Source: Nostoc sp. NIES-3756
Lineage (GTDB): Bacteria; Cyanobacteriota; Cyanobacteriia; Cyanobacteriales; Nostocaceae
Direction of reading: 5' to 3'
NCBI RefSeq assembly: GCF_001548375.1
Contig: NZ_AP017295.1
Location: 5,904,001 to 5,968,000 of the forward strand
Length of the DNA stretch: 64,000 nucleotides
How positions within the stretch are numbered: position 1 is the first letter of the stretch; every line of letters starts with the position of its first letter. A program made the position numbers and the translations under genes. Below, one piece after another: positions 55,632-64,000 of this stretch. Under the pieces are notes generated by a model. That model had not been told where the DNA came from. It worked only from the letters and a program-made list of their open reading frames with translations, and did no database searches.

Positions 55632-55874
55632 TTAGGCTGTCTCGCCGCCTCCTGATTGTGGCATCGATTCGATCAATGCTCTTAGCACTTTGTTGACTGA
55701 TTCAGGCGTTGTAAAAACCTGAGCCACATCCTCATCTAAAACTACAACCGTTAACTTTTGTGTCTTATGACCAACAGCAAATCGATTGGGTTTCGCCTTC
55801 TCATAATCAAACTGATACTCAGGTAAAAGTTCGTATTCAGAATTTTGTGTGTGGTCAGAGGGCGTTTTGCTCAT
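55632..55874 (-). CDS. Putative antitoxin of the BrnT pair
   Basis: 80 residues from the ATG giving MSKTPSDHTQNSEYELL; a GTG three codons up is in frame. It contains DYEKAKPNRFAVGHKTQKL and a hydrophobic strand VVVLDEDVAQVFTTPESVNK, matching small proteins found after brnT. It starts inside the end of brnT. No BrnA-type RHH is evident, so its class as antitoxin is by position. Confidence 0.7.
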   Translation of the reverse strand: MSKTPSDHTQNSEYELLPEYQFDYEKAKPNRFAVGHKTQKLTVVVLDEDVAQVFTTPESVNKVLRALIESMPQSGGGETA

Positions 55875-56133
55875 AATCTTCACGCTCTTTGCGAGTAGCT
55901 AGACGGACACTAATGATACGGACTTTACCGTATCGCTCAGTAAAAGCAATTAACAGCAACCGATTTTGCCGAGAGTGACCAACGATAATTTCTCTGTGTT
56001 CATCTACGGAATGAGCCTCATCATCAAAGATGACCGCTAGAGGATTATCGAATACGGTTCTGGCTTCTTCAAAGCTGACACCGTGTTTTTTCAAATTAGC
56101 AGCCGCTTTTGACTGATCCCACTCAAACTCCAT
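55855..56133 (-). CDS. brnT: BrnT-family ribonuclease toxin
   Basis: 92 residues: FEWDQSKAAANLKKHGVSFE, then EEARTVFDNPLAVIFDDEAH and RIISVRLATRKEREDYE, the standard BrnT sequence, whose Lys/His/Arg residues form the RNase site. Full length. Overlaps the antitoxin gene by about 20 bases; in this pair the toxin gene comes first, as is usual for brnTA. Confidence 0.92.
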   Translation of the reverse strand: MEFEWDQSKAAANLKKHGVSFEEARTVFDNPLAVIFDDEAHSVDEHREIIVGHSRQNRLLLIAFTERYGKVRIISVRLATRKEREDYEQNAL

Positions 56134-56140
56134 GCTTAGA

Positions 56141-56719
56141 TCATACCTGATTGCTCAAGGAGTGTAGTAGTCTTGCACAGAGGTCTGCCATCTCAGCAAT
56201 AAGCTCCCCAGCCTCAGACAAGAATGTATAGTATTCAAATCGGTACAACGCATTTAACTGACTTTTAGAAGAAAGTTTTTGATGAAGTAGTTGCTTTTTG
56301 GGATCAAGATGTGACAAATCGCCAAAAGTTCTGGCTTTAAAAAGATCAAGCAACGACAGAGCAGGAATGTCTGGCACATGAGTTATAACCCTGCCAGTTA
56401 ACGCTTTAGCCTCTATCAAGTCCTCAAATGTTTTATAAACCATATTCCAGTCGTTGAGGAAGTCAGTTTGATTTATTGCCAACTCGTTAACGTACTGGTT
56501 CACAAGACAAAAATAAACTCGATCATTTTTTTGAATAAACTTGCGAAAGTGAAGAAGATAGGACTCAAGTTGTTCTACTGTTGGTGTATTTTCAGGTAAA
56601 GCTCCATTTGAAAATCCTATTTCTTCACCAGAATTGAAATGTTGGTAAAACGATTTGGCTGTGAGCCTGTGAGCTTCAGTAATGAATAATTCTAATTCAT
56701 TCGTAGGGGAGCATTGCAT
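56141..56719 (-). CDS. Unknown protein in the toxin-antitoxin region
   Basis: 192 residues, helical, soluble. ELELFITEAHRLTAKSFYQH, then LESYLLHFRKFIQKNDRVYF and FEYYTFLSEAGELIAEMADL. I recognise no family; the helical pairing around a FRKFIQ segment is reminiscent of HEPN-type proteins but no RxxxxH motif is seen. Separated from brnT by 7 bases, same strand, so possibly cotranscribed with that module. Confidence 0.65.
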   Translation of the reverse strand: MQCSPTNELELFITEAHRLTAKSFYQHFNSGEEIGFSNGALPENTPTVEQLESYLLHFRKFIQKNDRVYFCLVNQYVNELAINQTDFLNDWNMVYKTFEDLIEAKALTGRVITHVPDIPALSLLDLFKARTFGDLSHLDPKKQLLHQKLSSKSQLNALYRFEYYTFLSEAGELIAEMADLCARLLHSLSNQV

Positions 56720-56961
56720 GGTCTTTAAAGTTTCAAACTTCCCTCAGTCTACTTGCTTAACCATAAATACTAAACCAAGAGCTTTAAACAGCGCCCTCAT
56801 AAGTAACTTAGAGCAGCTTAACTATTTAGTATACAGAAACTTCCGTATAGTTTTTATGCCACGCTGCCCAATGATATATCTGAGGTTACTGCTGAATTGG
56901 CTTTAGCAATACAGTGCATTGCTAAACTAAACTAAGTTTATAGATTTAGTTTTTTAAGAGT

Positions 56962-57207
56962 ATGGAAACCGTAAATATCCATCAAGCTAAAACAAACCTC
57001 TCACGCTTGCTATCTCGTGTGGAACTTGGAGAAGAAATTATTATTTCAAACCGAGGTATCCCAATTGCAAAGTTGGTTCCGTTTCATAACCCATCTAATC
57101 GGCGAGCTAGTTTAGGGTTAGATCAGGGGCGTTTCACAGTACCAGACGACTTTGATGCTCCTTTGCCAGAAGATATCTTGGCAGCATTTGAGGGTGGTGA
57201 AGAGTGA
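56962..57207 (+). CDS. Phd/YefM-type antitoxin
   Basis: 81 residues: METVNIHQAKTNLSRLLSRV with ISNRGIPIAKLVPF is the Phd/YefM DNA-binding fold; the C-terminus (DDFDAPLPEDILAAFEGG) is the toxin-binding tail. Expected to repress its own operon. Its stop overlaps the PIN gene's GTG by four bases (GTGA). Confidence 0.92.
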   Translation: METVNIHQAKTNLSRLLSRVELGEEIIISNRGIPIAKLVPFHNPSNRRASLGLDQGRFTVPDDFDAPLPEDILAAFEGGEE

Positions 57208-57605
57208 AGTTGTTGTTGGATACTCAATGTTGGTTGTGGTGGTTTGCTCAACCAGAGAGGTTGAGTGAGGAGGCAATTACACACATTGCTGATGAAACCA
57301 ACGAATTGTGGTTTTCGGTTGCTAGTATCTGGGAAATCGGTATTAAAGTTGCGATCGCAAAGCTACCATTGCCAGAACCACCAGATAGCTACATTTCTAG
57401 CCGTATGAGGCAGTTGGGTATGCGATCATTAGAAATTACAGCAACTCACGCTTTACGAGCAGCTTCATTGCCCTTGCATCACCGAGATCCGTTTGACAGA
57501 ATGTTGATTGCACAGGCACAGCTAGAAGACATAACGCTCGTCAGTGCTGATGCAATATTCAGGCAGTACAACGATGTGGCAATTGTTTGGGCAGCTAACT
57601 CGTGA
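57204..57605 (+). CDS. PIN-domain ribonuclease toxin (VapC-like)
   Basis: 133 residues with GTG start. The acidic cluster appears in LLLDTQCWLWW (Asp6), SIWEIGIK (Glu), DPFDRMLIAQA (Asp) and VSADAIF (Asp), the PIN nuclease site. Full length. Co-translated with the Phd-type antitoxin. Confidence 0.93.
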   Translation: MKLLLDTQCWLWWFAQPERLSEEAITHIADETNELWFSVASIWEIGIKVAIAKLPLPEPPDSYISSRMRQLGMRSLEITATHALRAASLPLHHRDPFDRMLIAQAQLEDITLVSADAIFRQYNDVAIVWAANS

Positions 57606-57804
57606 AAGTTAATCGTGTCGCGTATTGTACAGGCGAATTAGCAATTACAAGCCCTCAATCTATGATAAGTATTTATGCGGAAATGATATCATTCAGCATT
57701 TCCCCATCTCTTAAAAGTACTAAAGATTAAAAAAAAGTATTTATACGAGATTTTGAGGAAATTTCTATTATCTTGTTTGATAAACACCGAAATAAGATAA
57801 AGTT

Positions 57805-58659
57805 ATGAAATTTCAAGAAATCGGTCAACTTGCCTTGGCACTTTTAACCCAATTTGGGCTGAAAGTATTAGGTGCGATCGCTCTGTGGATTATTGCTCAA
57901 AAGTTAATTGACTTTGCTATAAAACTCATACGCCGTGGTTTCCGCAGCCAGAATATTGAGCCAACGCTGATTAATTATCTACTGAATATTATTTCTGTCA
58001 CCTTGAGAATTGTGCTAGTTGTAGCAATTCTCGGCTTTTTTGGTGTAGAAACAACTTCCTTTGCGGCATTATTAGCAGCAGCTGGTATAGCCATTGGTGC
58101 AGCATGGGGTGGGCTGTTGGCGAACTTTGCAGCTGGCGCATTTTTAATTATTTTCCGTCCTTTCAAAGTTGGTGATTTTATTACCGCCGCCGGGGTGACA
58201 GGAACGGTTGCAGAAATTGGACTGTTTACCACAGATATCACTACACCTGATAATGTGTTGACAATTGTGGCGAATAACAAAATATTCTCCGATAATATCC
58301 AAAATTTCTCGGCTAATCCTTTCCGGCGGGTTGACTTGCTAGCACAACTGCATCATGACGTTGACCATAATCAAGCGATCGCACTTTTAAAAGCCAGAAT
58401 TAGTCAGATTCCCAATGTACTTACTAACCCAGCACCAGACGTAGAAATTCTCACCTTTACTTTAGCAGGGCCAGTATTAGCAGTACGTCCTTATTGTAAT
58501 AATGAACATTATTGGCAAGTGTACTTCGACACAAATAAAGCCATCCGCGAAACTTTTGGTGAAGCTGGATATCCAATTCCTGAACAACGTTACGCCTTTA
58601 ATTTTCCATCAGAAAATGGCACCAGTTCCGTTATTCCTTCATCTGTAATATCTTCATAA
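57805..58659 (+). CDS. Small-conductance mechanosensitive channel (MscS), copy 1
   Basis: 284 residues. Three membrane spans; the pore helix reads AGIAIGAAWGGLLANFAAGA followed by FLIIFRPFKVGDFI, then the beta domain and C-terminal alpha/beta domain. Opens on membrane tension to release solutes in hypo-osmotic shock. The next gene is a close paralogue, both on the plus strand. Confidence 0.94.
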   Translation: MKFQEIGQLALALLTQFGLKVLGAIALWIIAQKLIDFAIKLIRRGFRSQNIEPTLINYLLNIISVTLRIVLVVAILGFFGVETTSFAALLAAAGIAIGAAWGGLLANFAAGAFLIIFRPFKVGDFITAAGVTGTVAEIGLFTTDITTPDNVLTIVANNKIFSDNIQNFSANPFRRVDLLAQLHHDVDHNQAIALLKARISQIPNVLTNPAPDVEILTFTLAGPVLAVRPYCNNEHYWQVYFDTNKAIRETFGEAGYPIPEQRYAFNFPSENGTSSVIPSSVISS

Positions 58660-58933
58660 TCAGGCAATTACTTTTTAATTGTCGTACTTTTTCGCAAAAA
58701 TCAATAATAACTCACAAAAAGGTAGGTCATTCAATGGCTTACCTTTTACTATTTATTCTCTGTGACTCTATGCCTCTGTATTTTAAAATCATCACAGACA
58801 CAGAGATAAAGAGAACCTATCTTAAGAAAGAGGAGAGTTTATCAGCTTCTCCTCAATATTATGTCAGTACAAAATAAACATTTTGTTGAAGCGACTGTTT
58901 TTTCTAAAAAGCATAATAAATAGAGAAAAACTG

Positions 58934-59788
58934 ATGAATATACCTGCAATTGGTCAAGTTGCTCTTGCTCTTTTAACCCAGTTTGGGTTGAGAGTTTTAG
59001 GTGCGATCGCCCTTTGGATTGTTGCTCAATGGTTGATTGATTTTGGCTTAAAATTATTGCGTCGCGCTTTTCGTAGTAGACATGTTGAACCGACATTAAT
59101 TAACTATATTGTGAATATAGTAGCCGTTTTACTTAGAATTGTTTTAATCGTAGCAATTCTAGGATTTTTCGGCATAGAAACTACTTCCTTCGCTGCATTA
59201 CTAGCGGCTGCTGGTATAGCCATTGGTGCAGCTTGGAGCGGACTTTTAGCTAACTTTGCGGCTGGTGCATTTTTGATTATTTTTCGTCCATTTGCGGTTG
59301 GCGACACCATTAAAGCAGCAGGTGTTACCGGAACAGTGGAAGAAATTGGACTGTTTACCACCACTATCAATACATCTGATAATGTCAAGACAATTGTTGG
59401 TAATAATAAAATATTTGCTGACAATATCCAGAATTACTCTGCCAATCCTTACCGCCGTGTAGACTTAGAAGCGCAACTGCATCACAGCGTTGATCATGAA
59501 GATGCAATTAGGCGATTAAAACAAAGAATTAGCCAAATTCCTCATGTATTAAATAATCCTGCGCCAGATGTAGAAATATTGGATTTCAACTTAGCAGGGC
59601 CACTATTAGCAGTGCGTCCTTATTGCCATCATCAACATTATTGGCAGGTTTATTTTGCCACAAATAAAGCCATCCGCGAAACTTTTGGTGCTGCTGGATA
59701 TCCCGTACCCGAACAAAGCTACAGGTTTATGGAAGCATCACCGGATGGAACATCAGCTGGTGTGGTACAACGCACATCTTTGGGCTAG
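58934..59788 (+). CDS. Small-conductance mechanosensitive channel (MscS), copy 2
   Basis: 284 residues from the ATG giving MNIPAIGQVALALLTQFGL, which aligns with copy 1; an in-frame upstream extension is not supported. Same architecture (pore AGIAIGAAWSGLLANFAAGA). Differences are spread along the length, e.g. GTVEEIGLFTT versus GTVAEIGLFTT, so the duplication is not recent. The 274-base gap holds a CACAGACACAGAGA repeat and both could differ in regulation. Confidence 0.94.
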   Translation: MNIPAIGQVALALLTQFGLRVLGAIALWIVAQWLIDFGLKLLRRAFRSRHVEPTLINYIVNIVAVLLRIVLIVAILGFFGIETTSFAALLAAAGIAIGAAWSGLLANFAAGAFLIIFRPFAVGDTIKAAGVTGTVEEIGLFTTTINTSDNVKTIVGNNKIFADNIQNYSANPYRRVDLEAQLHHSVDHEDAIRRLKQRISQIPHVLNNPAPDVEILDFNLAGPLLAVRPYCHHQHYWQVYFATNKAIRETFGAAGYPVPEQSYRFMEASPDGTSAGVVQRTSLG

Positions 59789-59826
59789 ACTGTGCGATAA
59801 TAAATGTATATACCCATTTACCTGAT

Positions 59827-60024
59827 ATGTCTTCTTTTGCTTGCGCTAGTTGTGCAGTTGTTCTCAACCAACAACAGAGGCAAAATACCTCTCATCAAAA
59901 CCAATGTCAGGATGATTCCGTTAACCACCCTAAAAGTATGGATAAAACTTGTACTGTGGTGGAGAATGGTAGGGTTGTTGTGAAACCGTTACCACCACAA
60001 AGTAATGAGACTGCTGAGACTTAG
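59827..60024 (+). CDS. Small hypothetical protein
   Basis: 65 residues, Gln/Asn-rich, with four cysteines (CASCAVV near the N-terminus; CQDD; CTVV) and no membrane span. No ribosome site is evident and the family is unknown. The position on the same strand right after MscS copy 2 gives it modest support. It could be an accidental frame. Confidence 0.35.
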   Translation: MSSFACASCAVVLNQQQRQNTSHQNQCQDDSVNHPKSMDKTCTVVENGRVVVKPLPPQSNETAET

Positions 60025-60066
60025 TATTATCTAATAGTTTCTTTGGCGAACTACTAGCAGGGACTA

Positions 60067-60705
60067 TTATGTTCCCGGACGAGAGCGAATATGATCGGGT
60101 ATATGATGGCGATCGCCTAGTATTTCTAACAAAGGGCCATGAACGTCAAATTTAACCATACTTACCGATGCAACCAAAATATTCACCCGATAGCGATAGC
60201 GTCCCAAATCAATTCCCAATAAACTGCAAAGCATAATCCGAATCGTGGCTTTATGGGAAACTACTAATACATTACCTTGGGGATATTTTTCTTGAATTTC
60301 CGCAATTACAGGCATAGAACGGTTAGCAATATCTACCGCAGTTTCTCCGCCTAATGGTGCATTCCAAGCGGGTTCTGTCAACCATTTTATATAATTTTGG
60401 GCGTAATTCTCTTCAGCAAAAGATTTACTCTTAGTTTCCCATTCGCCGTAACTACCTTCTCTAAGTCCGTCACGCAACTGCATATCTATACCGATAGCAT
60501 TACACAATGGCTTGGCAGTTGCGATTGTGCGCTTCATCGGGCTAACATAAACTGCTTCCCACTTCAATTTTTTATAAACATCGGCAAAACTCTCTGCCAT
60601 CTGTATCCCTTCTGTCGTCAACTCCGCATCAGTTGCACCGCAGAAATTACCACTTTGACTAAAAGTAGTTTCTCCATGTCGCAGGAAATATAAATTGAGT
60701 GTCAT
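60067..60705 (-). CDS. Histidine phosphatase (phosphoglycerate mutase-like)
   Basis: 212 residues from the ATG giving MTLNLYFLRHGETTFS; an upstream in-frame extension lacks support. Catalytic His in LRHGET, then VYVSPMKRTIATAKPL, the acidic EGSYGEWE region and the second His in VVSHKATIRIML. A broad family with sugar-phosphate or cofactor-phosphate substrates; the specific substrate is unknown. Confidence 0.9.
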   Translation of the reverse strand: MTLNLYFLRHGETTFSQSGNFCGATDAELTTEGIQMAESFADVYKKLKWEAVYVSPMKRTIATAKPLCNAIGIDMQLRDGLREGSYGEWETKSKSFAEENYAQNYIKWLTEPAWNAPLGGETAVDIANRSMPVIAEIQEKYPQGNVLVVSHKATIRIMLCSLLGIDLGRYRYRVNILVASVSMVKFDVHGPLLEILGDRHHIPDHIRSRPGT

Positions 60706-61251
60706 AGCTTGTATCGCAATTGAGATAGAGGAGTTGGTGCAAACATAAAATACCACTAATCTCCCAATCAAGTATGTATCACCAGGACAAAGTAATTAAC
60801 CAAAAAAGTCAATCAACCACAAATTTTTAAAATCGCAGCAATACAGTTATTAATTAATACCTTTCAATCCCCTTGTTATACCAATTTGAAAAAAGAATAC
60901 GACAGATACAGCAGATTTTGGGTAGAAGAGGTACAAGCATAAAACCCAAAACCATGTAGAGACGTTACATGTAACGTCTCTACAGTATTTCACGAATAGC
61001 GAAACTGCTGTATATGGGTAAGGGCGTACATCAGTACGCCTCTACAGATAATGGGTATGTTCCAAAGTTTTTTGAATCGGTATTATTTCTAGATTAAAGA
61101 TGCGATCGCCTAGAATCAAGTTTTCTCATGTTGATGTATGTTAATTGAGAGGATGCGATCGCATCTTTTTAGCAACATTTAGTTCATATTAGATAATACA
61201 CAACCTTTAAGTAAAATGATAAGCTGTTGATTAGGGCTAAGGTCAGAAATA
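60706..61251 (+). other. Intergenic region with palindromic repeat
   Basis: About 550 bases. It contains the perfect 30-bp palindrome at 60955-60984, a weaker GTACATCAGTACGCC arm pair near 61026, and two GCGATCGC-like octamers near 61100 and 61155. No gene or RNA seen. Confidence 0.6.
60955..60984 (+). repeat. 30-bp perfect palindrome, family member 2
   Basis: TGTAGAGACGTTACA followed by its exact inverse, 30 bases in all. Same family as 38101-38130 (two changes) and 42758-42785. Confidence 0.9.
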
Positions 61252-61488
61252 ATGGAGAAAGCGGTAACAATAGAAGATGCTCTTGCATTGGTAAAGCAAC
61301 TTTCATTAATAGATAAAATACGCTTGATCGAACAAGTTGCACCTCAAATTGAAAAAGAGTTGATCTCGGTTCAATCAAAACAGCGAATTTCCTTGAGAGG
61401 ATTGTGGAAGGGTAGTCAAATAACAGAATCAGATATTTCTGAAGTCAGACAGCAGATTTGGTCAAACTTCCCCCGTGAGGATGTTTAA
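61252..61488 (+). CDS. Antitoxin-like protein of a decayed PIN module
   Basis: 78 residues: TIEDALALVKQLSLIDKIRL, then IEKELISVQSKQRISLRGLW and EVRQQIWSNFPREDV. This is the DUF2281/VapB-like layout of antitoxins paired with PIN toxins in Nostoc. The stop overlaps the ATG of a truncated PIN gene as TAATG. Confidence 0.7.
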   Translation: MEKAVTIEDALALVKQLSLIDKIRLIEQVAPQIEKELISVQSKQRISLRGLWKGSQITESDISEVRQQIWSNFPREDV

Positions 61489-61622
61489 TGTCTGATTTAG
61501 TAACTGATACCCATGCTTTGATGTGGTATATAAATAATATATTATTTAAACATAATAAAGTTTATTACTTTTTTACCACTGGGTATTGTTTTAATACCTG
61601 CTGCAAATATTGTCCAGTATAA
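61488..61622 (+). pseudogene. Truncated PIN toxin relic
   Basis: The first about 14 codons read MSDLVTDTHALMWY, the start of a PIN-domain toxin with its first catalytic Asp. The frame then runs into the 3' end of uvrA on the other strand and stops at 45 codons, with no second acidic residues. The rest of the toxin is missing, so this is a remnant. Confidence 0.7.
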
Positions 61623-64000
61623 GAACGGGAATTCTTAGCAACTTCTTCTGGTGTACCAACTGCGATAACTTCTCCCCCTTTATCGCCACCTTCTGGCCCC
61701 AAATCTATCACCCAGTCAGCACAACGAATCACATCTAGGTTGTGTTCAATCACTAAAATTGAGTTACCTTTATCTACTAATCTTTGTAAGACATCTAATA
61801 ATTTGTGGACATCATAAAAAGATAAACCTGTCGTGGGTTCATCGATTAAATACAATGTTTTACCTGTAGCGCGGCGAGATAATTCTGTGGCTAATTTCAC
61901 CCGTTGCGCTTCACCACCAGATAAGGTAGTTGCAGGTTGTCCAAGCTGGACGTAACCCAAGCCGACATCAACTAAAGTTTGCAACCTTGTCACAGCTTTG
62001 GGGATGTTTTGGAAGAAATCTAAACTCTCCTCAACGGTCATGTTGAGAACGTCAGAAATAGATTTATCCTTATATTTCACTTGCAAAGTTTCGCGGTTAT
62101 ACCTTGCACCTTTACAAATTTCACACTGCACATAAACGTCAGGAAGAAAGTTCATTTCAATGACATTTACACCCTGTCCGCTACAGCCTTCACAACGTCC
62201 ACCTTTAACGTTAAAAGAAAATTGTCCGGGTTTATAACCTCTGGCTTTGGCTTCTATTGTTTGCGAGAAGACATCACGAATGACATCAAACACACCTGTG
62301 TAGGTTGCAGGGTTAGAACGTGGTGTACGGCCGATGGGTGACTGGTCGATGACAATAGCTTTATCAACTGCATTTAAACCTTGAATCTTATCTAAATCTT
62401 TAGGCAAAGGAACTTTTTTGGTGAGATGATGTTGTAGTGATGGGTAAAGTAATTCGTTAATTAATGTCGATTTACCTGAACCAGATACACCTGTGACCGC
62501 TACGAGTTTACCTAAAGGAATTTCGACATCGATATTTCTTAAATTGTTGCGATGGGCATTTTTAATTATTAGACTGCGACCATTACCTTCGCGCCTTTCT
62601 GCTGGTGTATGAATTACCCTTCGTCCTGATAAGTATGCACCAGTCAGAGATTTCTCTGCTGTTAATAAATTCTCTAAATCTCCTTGGGAAATAATATTAC
62701 CGCCGTGGATACCTGCACCGGGGCCGATATCAACTAAATAGTCGGCGGCACGGATTGTTTCTTCATCGTGTTCAACTACAATTAAGGTATTACCTAAATC
62801 GCGTAATTTAATTAAAGTTTTTAACAGTCTACCGTTATCTCTTTGATGTAACCCAATGCTTGGTTCGTCTAAAACGTAGAGAACTCCTGTTAAGCCAGAA
62901 CCAATTTGTGTGGCGAGGCGAATACGTTGCGCTTCCCCACCGGAAAGGGTCATGGCTGCCCGGTCTAGGGTAAGATAATCTAAACCAACATCTAACAAAA
63001 ATTGCAGTCTAGCCTTCACTTCTCGTAAGACTAAATCAGCAATTTTCATTTGACGATCGCTCAATTTTAACTGTTCTGTTCTCTCCCGGCAATCCCGAAT
63101 CGATACCCCAGTTAAATCTAAAATATTATGTTGTCCTAACTTCACCGCCAAGGCTTCCGGTTTTAATCGTTTCCCCTTGCACACTTCACAAGGTTGGTCG
63201 ATTAAATACTGCTCTAATTTTTGCTTAACTAATTCTGAACCGCCTTCATATTGGCGTTGTAAAATTGGCAGTACACCTTTAAATTGCGGAGTCTTTTGGT
63301 TATCCTTACTTTCTGGTTTCTCCCCATATAAAATAATTTGCTGTTGTTCTGGTGTCAGCTTATGCCATTGGATTTGTAACTCAAAATTATGAGTTTGCCC
63401 TAAACTATATAGTAGTTCTAGGTAATAGGAATTTTCTTTTTCTGACCAAGGTGCGATCGCAGCATATACTGGTGCATCAGGGTCAGGTATTACCAACTCT
63501 GGCGAAAATCTCTGTAAAGTCCCAATACCGTGACAGTTGGGACAAGCGCCGTAAGGGGAGTTGAAGGAGAACAAGCGCGGTGATAACTCCTCCATTACCG
63601 CACCATGTTCAGGACAGGCGAAGTTTTCCGAAAATACTAATTCTTCTTCTTGCGCTTCTGGGTTGTCGGAGGGTGGACTAATCAATATGATGGCAATACC
63701 ACTAGATTGTTTTAAGCACGTAGACAGGGAATCTACCAAACGCTCTTGTAAACCGTCTTTTTTCACCAAACGGTCAATGACAACTTCGATAGTATGGGTC
63801 AAATTTTTATCTAATTCAATCGAGTCGGATAGTTCCCGAACTTCGCCATCAACCCGCACCCGCACAAAACCCTGAGAAGCCAAACTAGATAACAGCTTGC
63901 GGTGAGTTCCTTTCTTACCCCTAACCACAGGCGCAAGAATTTGAAACTTTGTCCGGTCTGGGAGTTCCATAATTCTATCAACCATCTCATCGATAGTTTG
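61565..64000 (-). CDS. uvrA: UvrABC excision nuclease subunit A (5' end outside window)
   Basis: At least 811 codons; full UvrA is about 950-970, so the first about 150 residues lie beyond the edge. Motifs: first zinc module CPEHGAVMEEL..CPNC, ABC signatures LSGGEAQRIRLA and LSGGEAQRVKLA, second Walker A GVSGSGKSTLINELL, and second zinc module with CEGCSGQG and CEIC. It scans DNA for bulky lesions in nucleotide excision repair. The 3' end overlaps the relic toxin gene. Confidence 0.97.
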   Translation of the reverse strand, partial: QTIDEMVDRIMELPDRTKFQILAPVVRGKKGTHRKLLSSLASQGFVRVRVDGEVRELSDSIELDKNLTHTIEVVIDRLVKKDGLQERLVDSLSTCLKQSSGIAIILISPPSDNPEAQEEELVFSENFACPEHGAVMEELSPRLFSFNSPYGACPNCHGIGTLQRFSPELVIPDPDAPVYAAIAPWSEKENSYYLELLYSLGQTHNFELQIQWHKLTPEQQQIILYGEKPESKDNQKTPQFKGVLPILQRQYEGGSELVKQKLEQYLIDQPCEVCKGKRLKPEALAVKLGQHNILDLTGVSIRDCRERTEQLKLSDRQMKIADLVLREVKARLQFLLDVGLDYLTLDRAAMTLSGGEAQRIRLATQIGSGLTGVLYVLDEPSIGLHQRDNGRLLKTLIKLRDLGNTLIVVEHDEETIRAADYLVDIGPGAGIHGGNIISQGDLENLLTAEKSLTGAYLSGRRVIHTPAERREGNGRSLIIKNAHRNNLRNIDVEIPLGKLVAVTGVSGSGKSTLINELLYPSLQHHLTKKVPLPKDLDKIQGLNAVDKAIVIDQSPIGRTPRSNPATYTGVFDVIRDVFSQTIEAKARGYKPGQFSFNVKGGRCEGCSGQGVNVIEMNFLPDVYVQCEICKGARYNRETLQVKYKDKSISDVLNMTVEESLDFFQNIPKAVTRLQTLVDVGLGYVQLGQPATTLSGGEAQRVKLATELSRRATGKTLYLIDEPTTGLSFYDVHKLLDVLQRLVDKGNSILVIEHNLDVIRCADWVIDLGPEGGDKGGEVIAVGTPEEVAKNSRSYTGQYLQQVLKQYPVVKK

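Overview
The window is chromosomal DNA of a filamentous, probably heterocyst-forming cyanobacterium of the Nostoc/Anabaena/Trichormus group. Evidence in the sequence: photosynthesis genes (petN, Psb34- and Psb35-like proteins, a CcmK-type shell protein), a class II FBPase/SBPase next to hemA, a three-gene pntAA-pntAB-pntB transhydrogenase, many GCGATCGC-type octamers, and the 7-bp tandem repeats (TGACTAA, GTCAATA, GGTAATT) known from heterocystous cyanobacteria. The assignment is by recognition; no database search was possible.

Layout. 1-2100: the 5' part of a minus-strand multi-GAF sensor, two of whose GAF domains keep a Cys at the position used for bilin attachment in cyanobacteriochromes. 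2251-2641: petN with a small membrane-protein gene and a terminator. 2886-10380: a membrane protein, a DEDDh exonuclease, a CYP110-like P450, a CcmK paralogue, an aminotransferase, a YjbQ protein, glpX and hemA. 10592-10762: a probable MITE with a 5-bp target duplication. 10765-13875: a broken gene for a secreted or membrane HEAT-repeat/NACHT protein; six consecutive HEAT units are 106 instead of 105 bp, so the gene loses frame six times and ends back in the original frame. 13985-14278: a 21-bp minisatellite. 14356-18065: a hypothetical gene and pntB-pntAB-pntAA.

18785-23851: a DUF2808 protein, a PEP-CTERM-like protein, then the conserved cluster rpmH-rnpA-PH-yidC-R3H-yceD. 23934-28980: type IV pilus genes pilB-pilT-pilC and a hypothetical gene. 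29382-35340: grpE-dnaK-dnaJ, a TusA-like gene and rsgA, the last carrying an in-frame low-complexity insertion that resembles the intergenic repeats. 35510-38013: a GH57 branching-enzyme-like protein, Psb35, tRNA-Thr and tRNA-Tyr. 38196-45624: an ABC exporter, two small conserved proteins, PhoH, rpsU with a very strong Shine-Dalgarno, a KH protein, rpsP and ffh.

45834-54621: an unrecognised gene, a possible two-repeat CRISPR relic, aminopeptidase P, a lipoprotein, PhzF, Psb34, a DUF4332 protein, a TetR regulator and a pair of M16 proteins (one with the zinc motif, one without). 54834-57605 is accessory: an aspartic-protease pair, a BrnT pair, an unknown gene and a Phd/PIN pair. Then come two tandem MscS paralogues, a histidine phosphatase, a decayed antitoxin/PIN module and the 5'-truncated (by the window edge) uvrA.

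The most unusual objects are the HEAT-NACHT locus, the 21-bp array beside it, the repeat inserted in rsgA, the multi-GAF sensor and the possible CRISPR relic.
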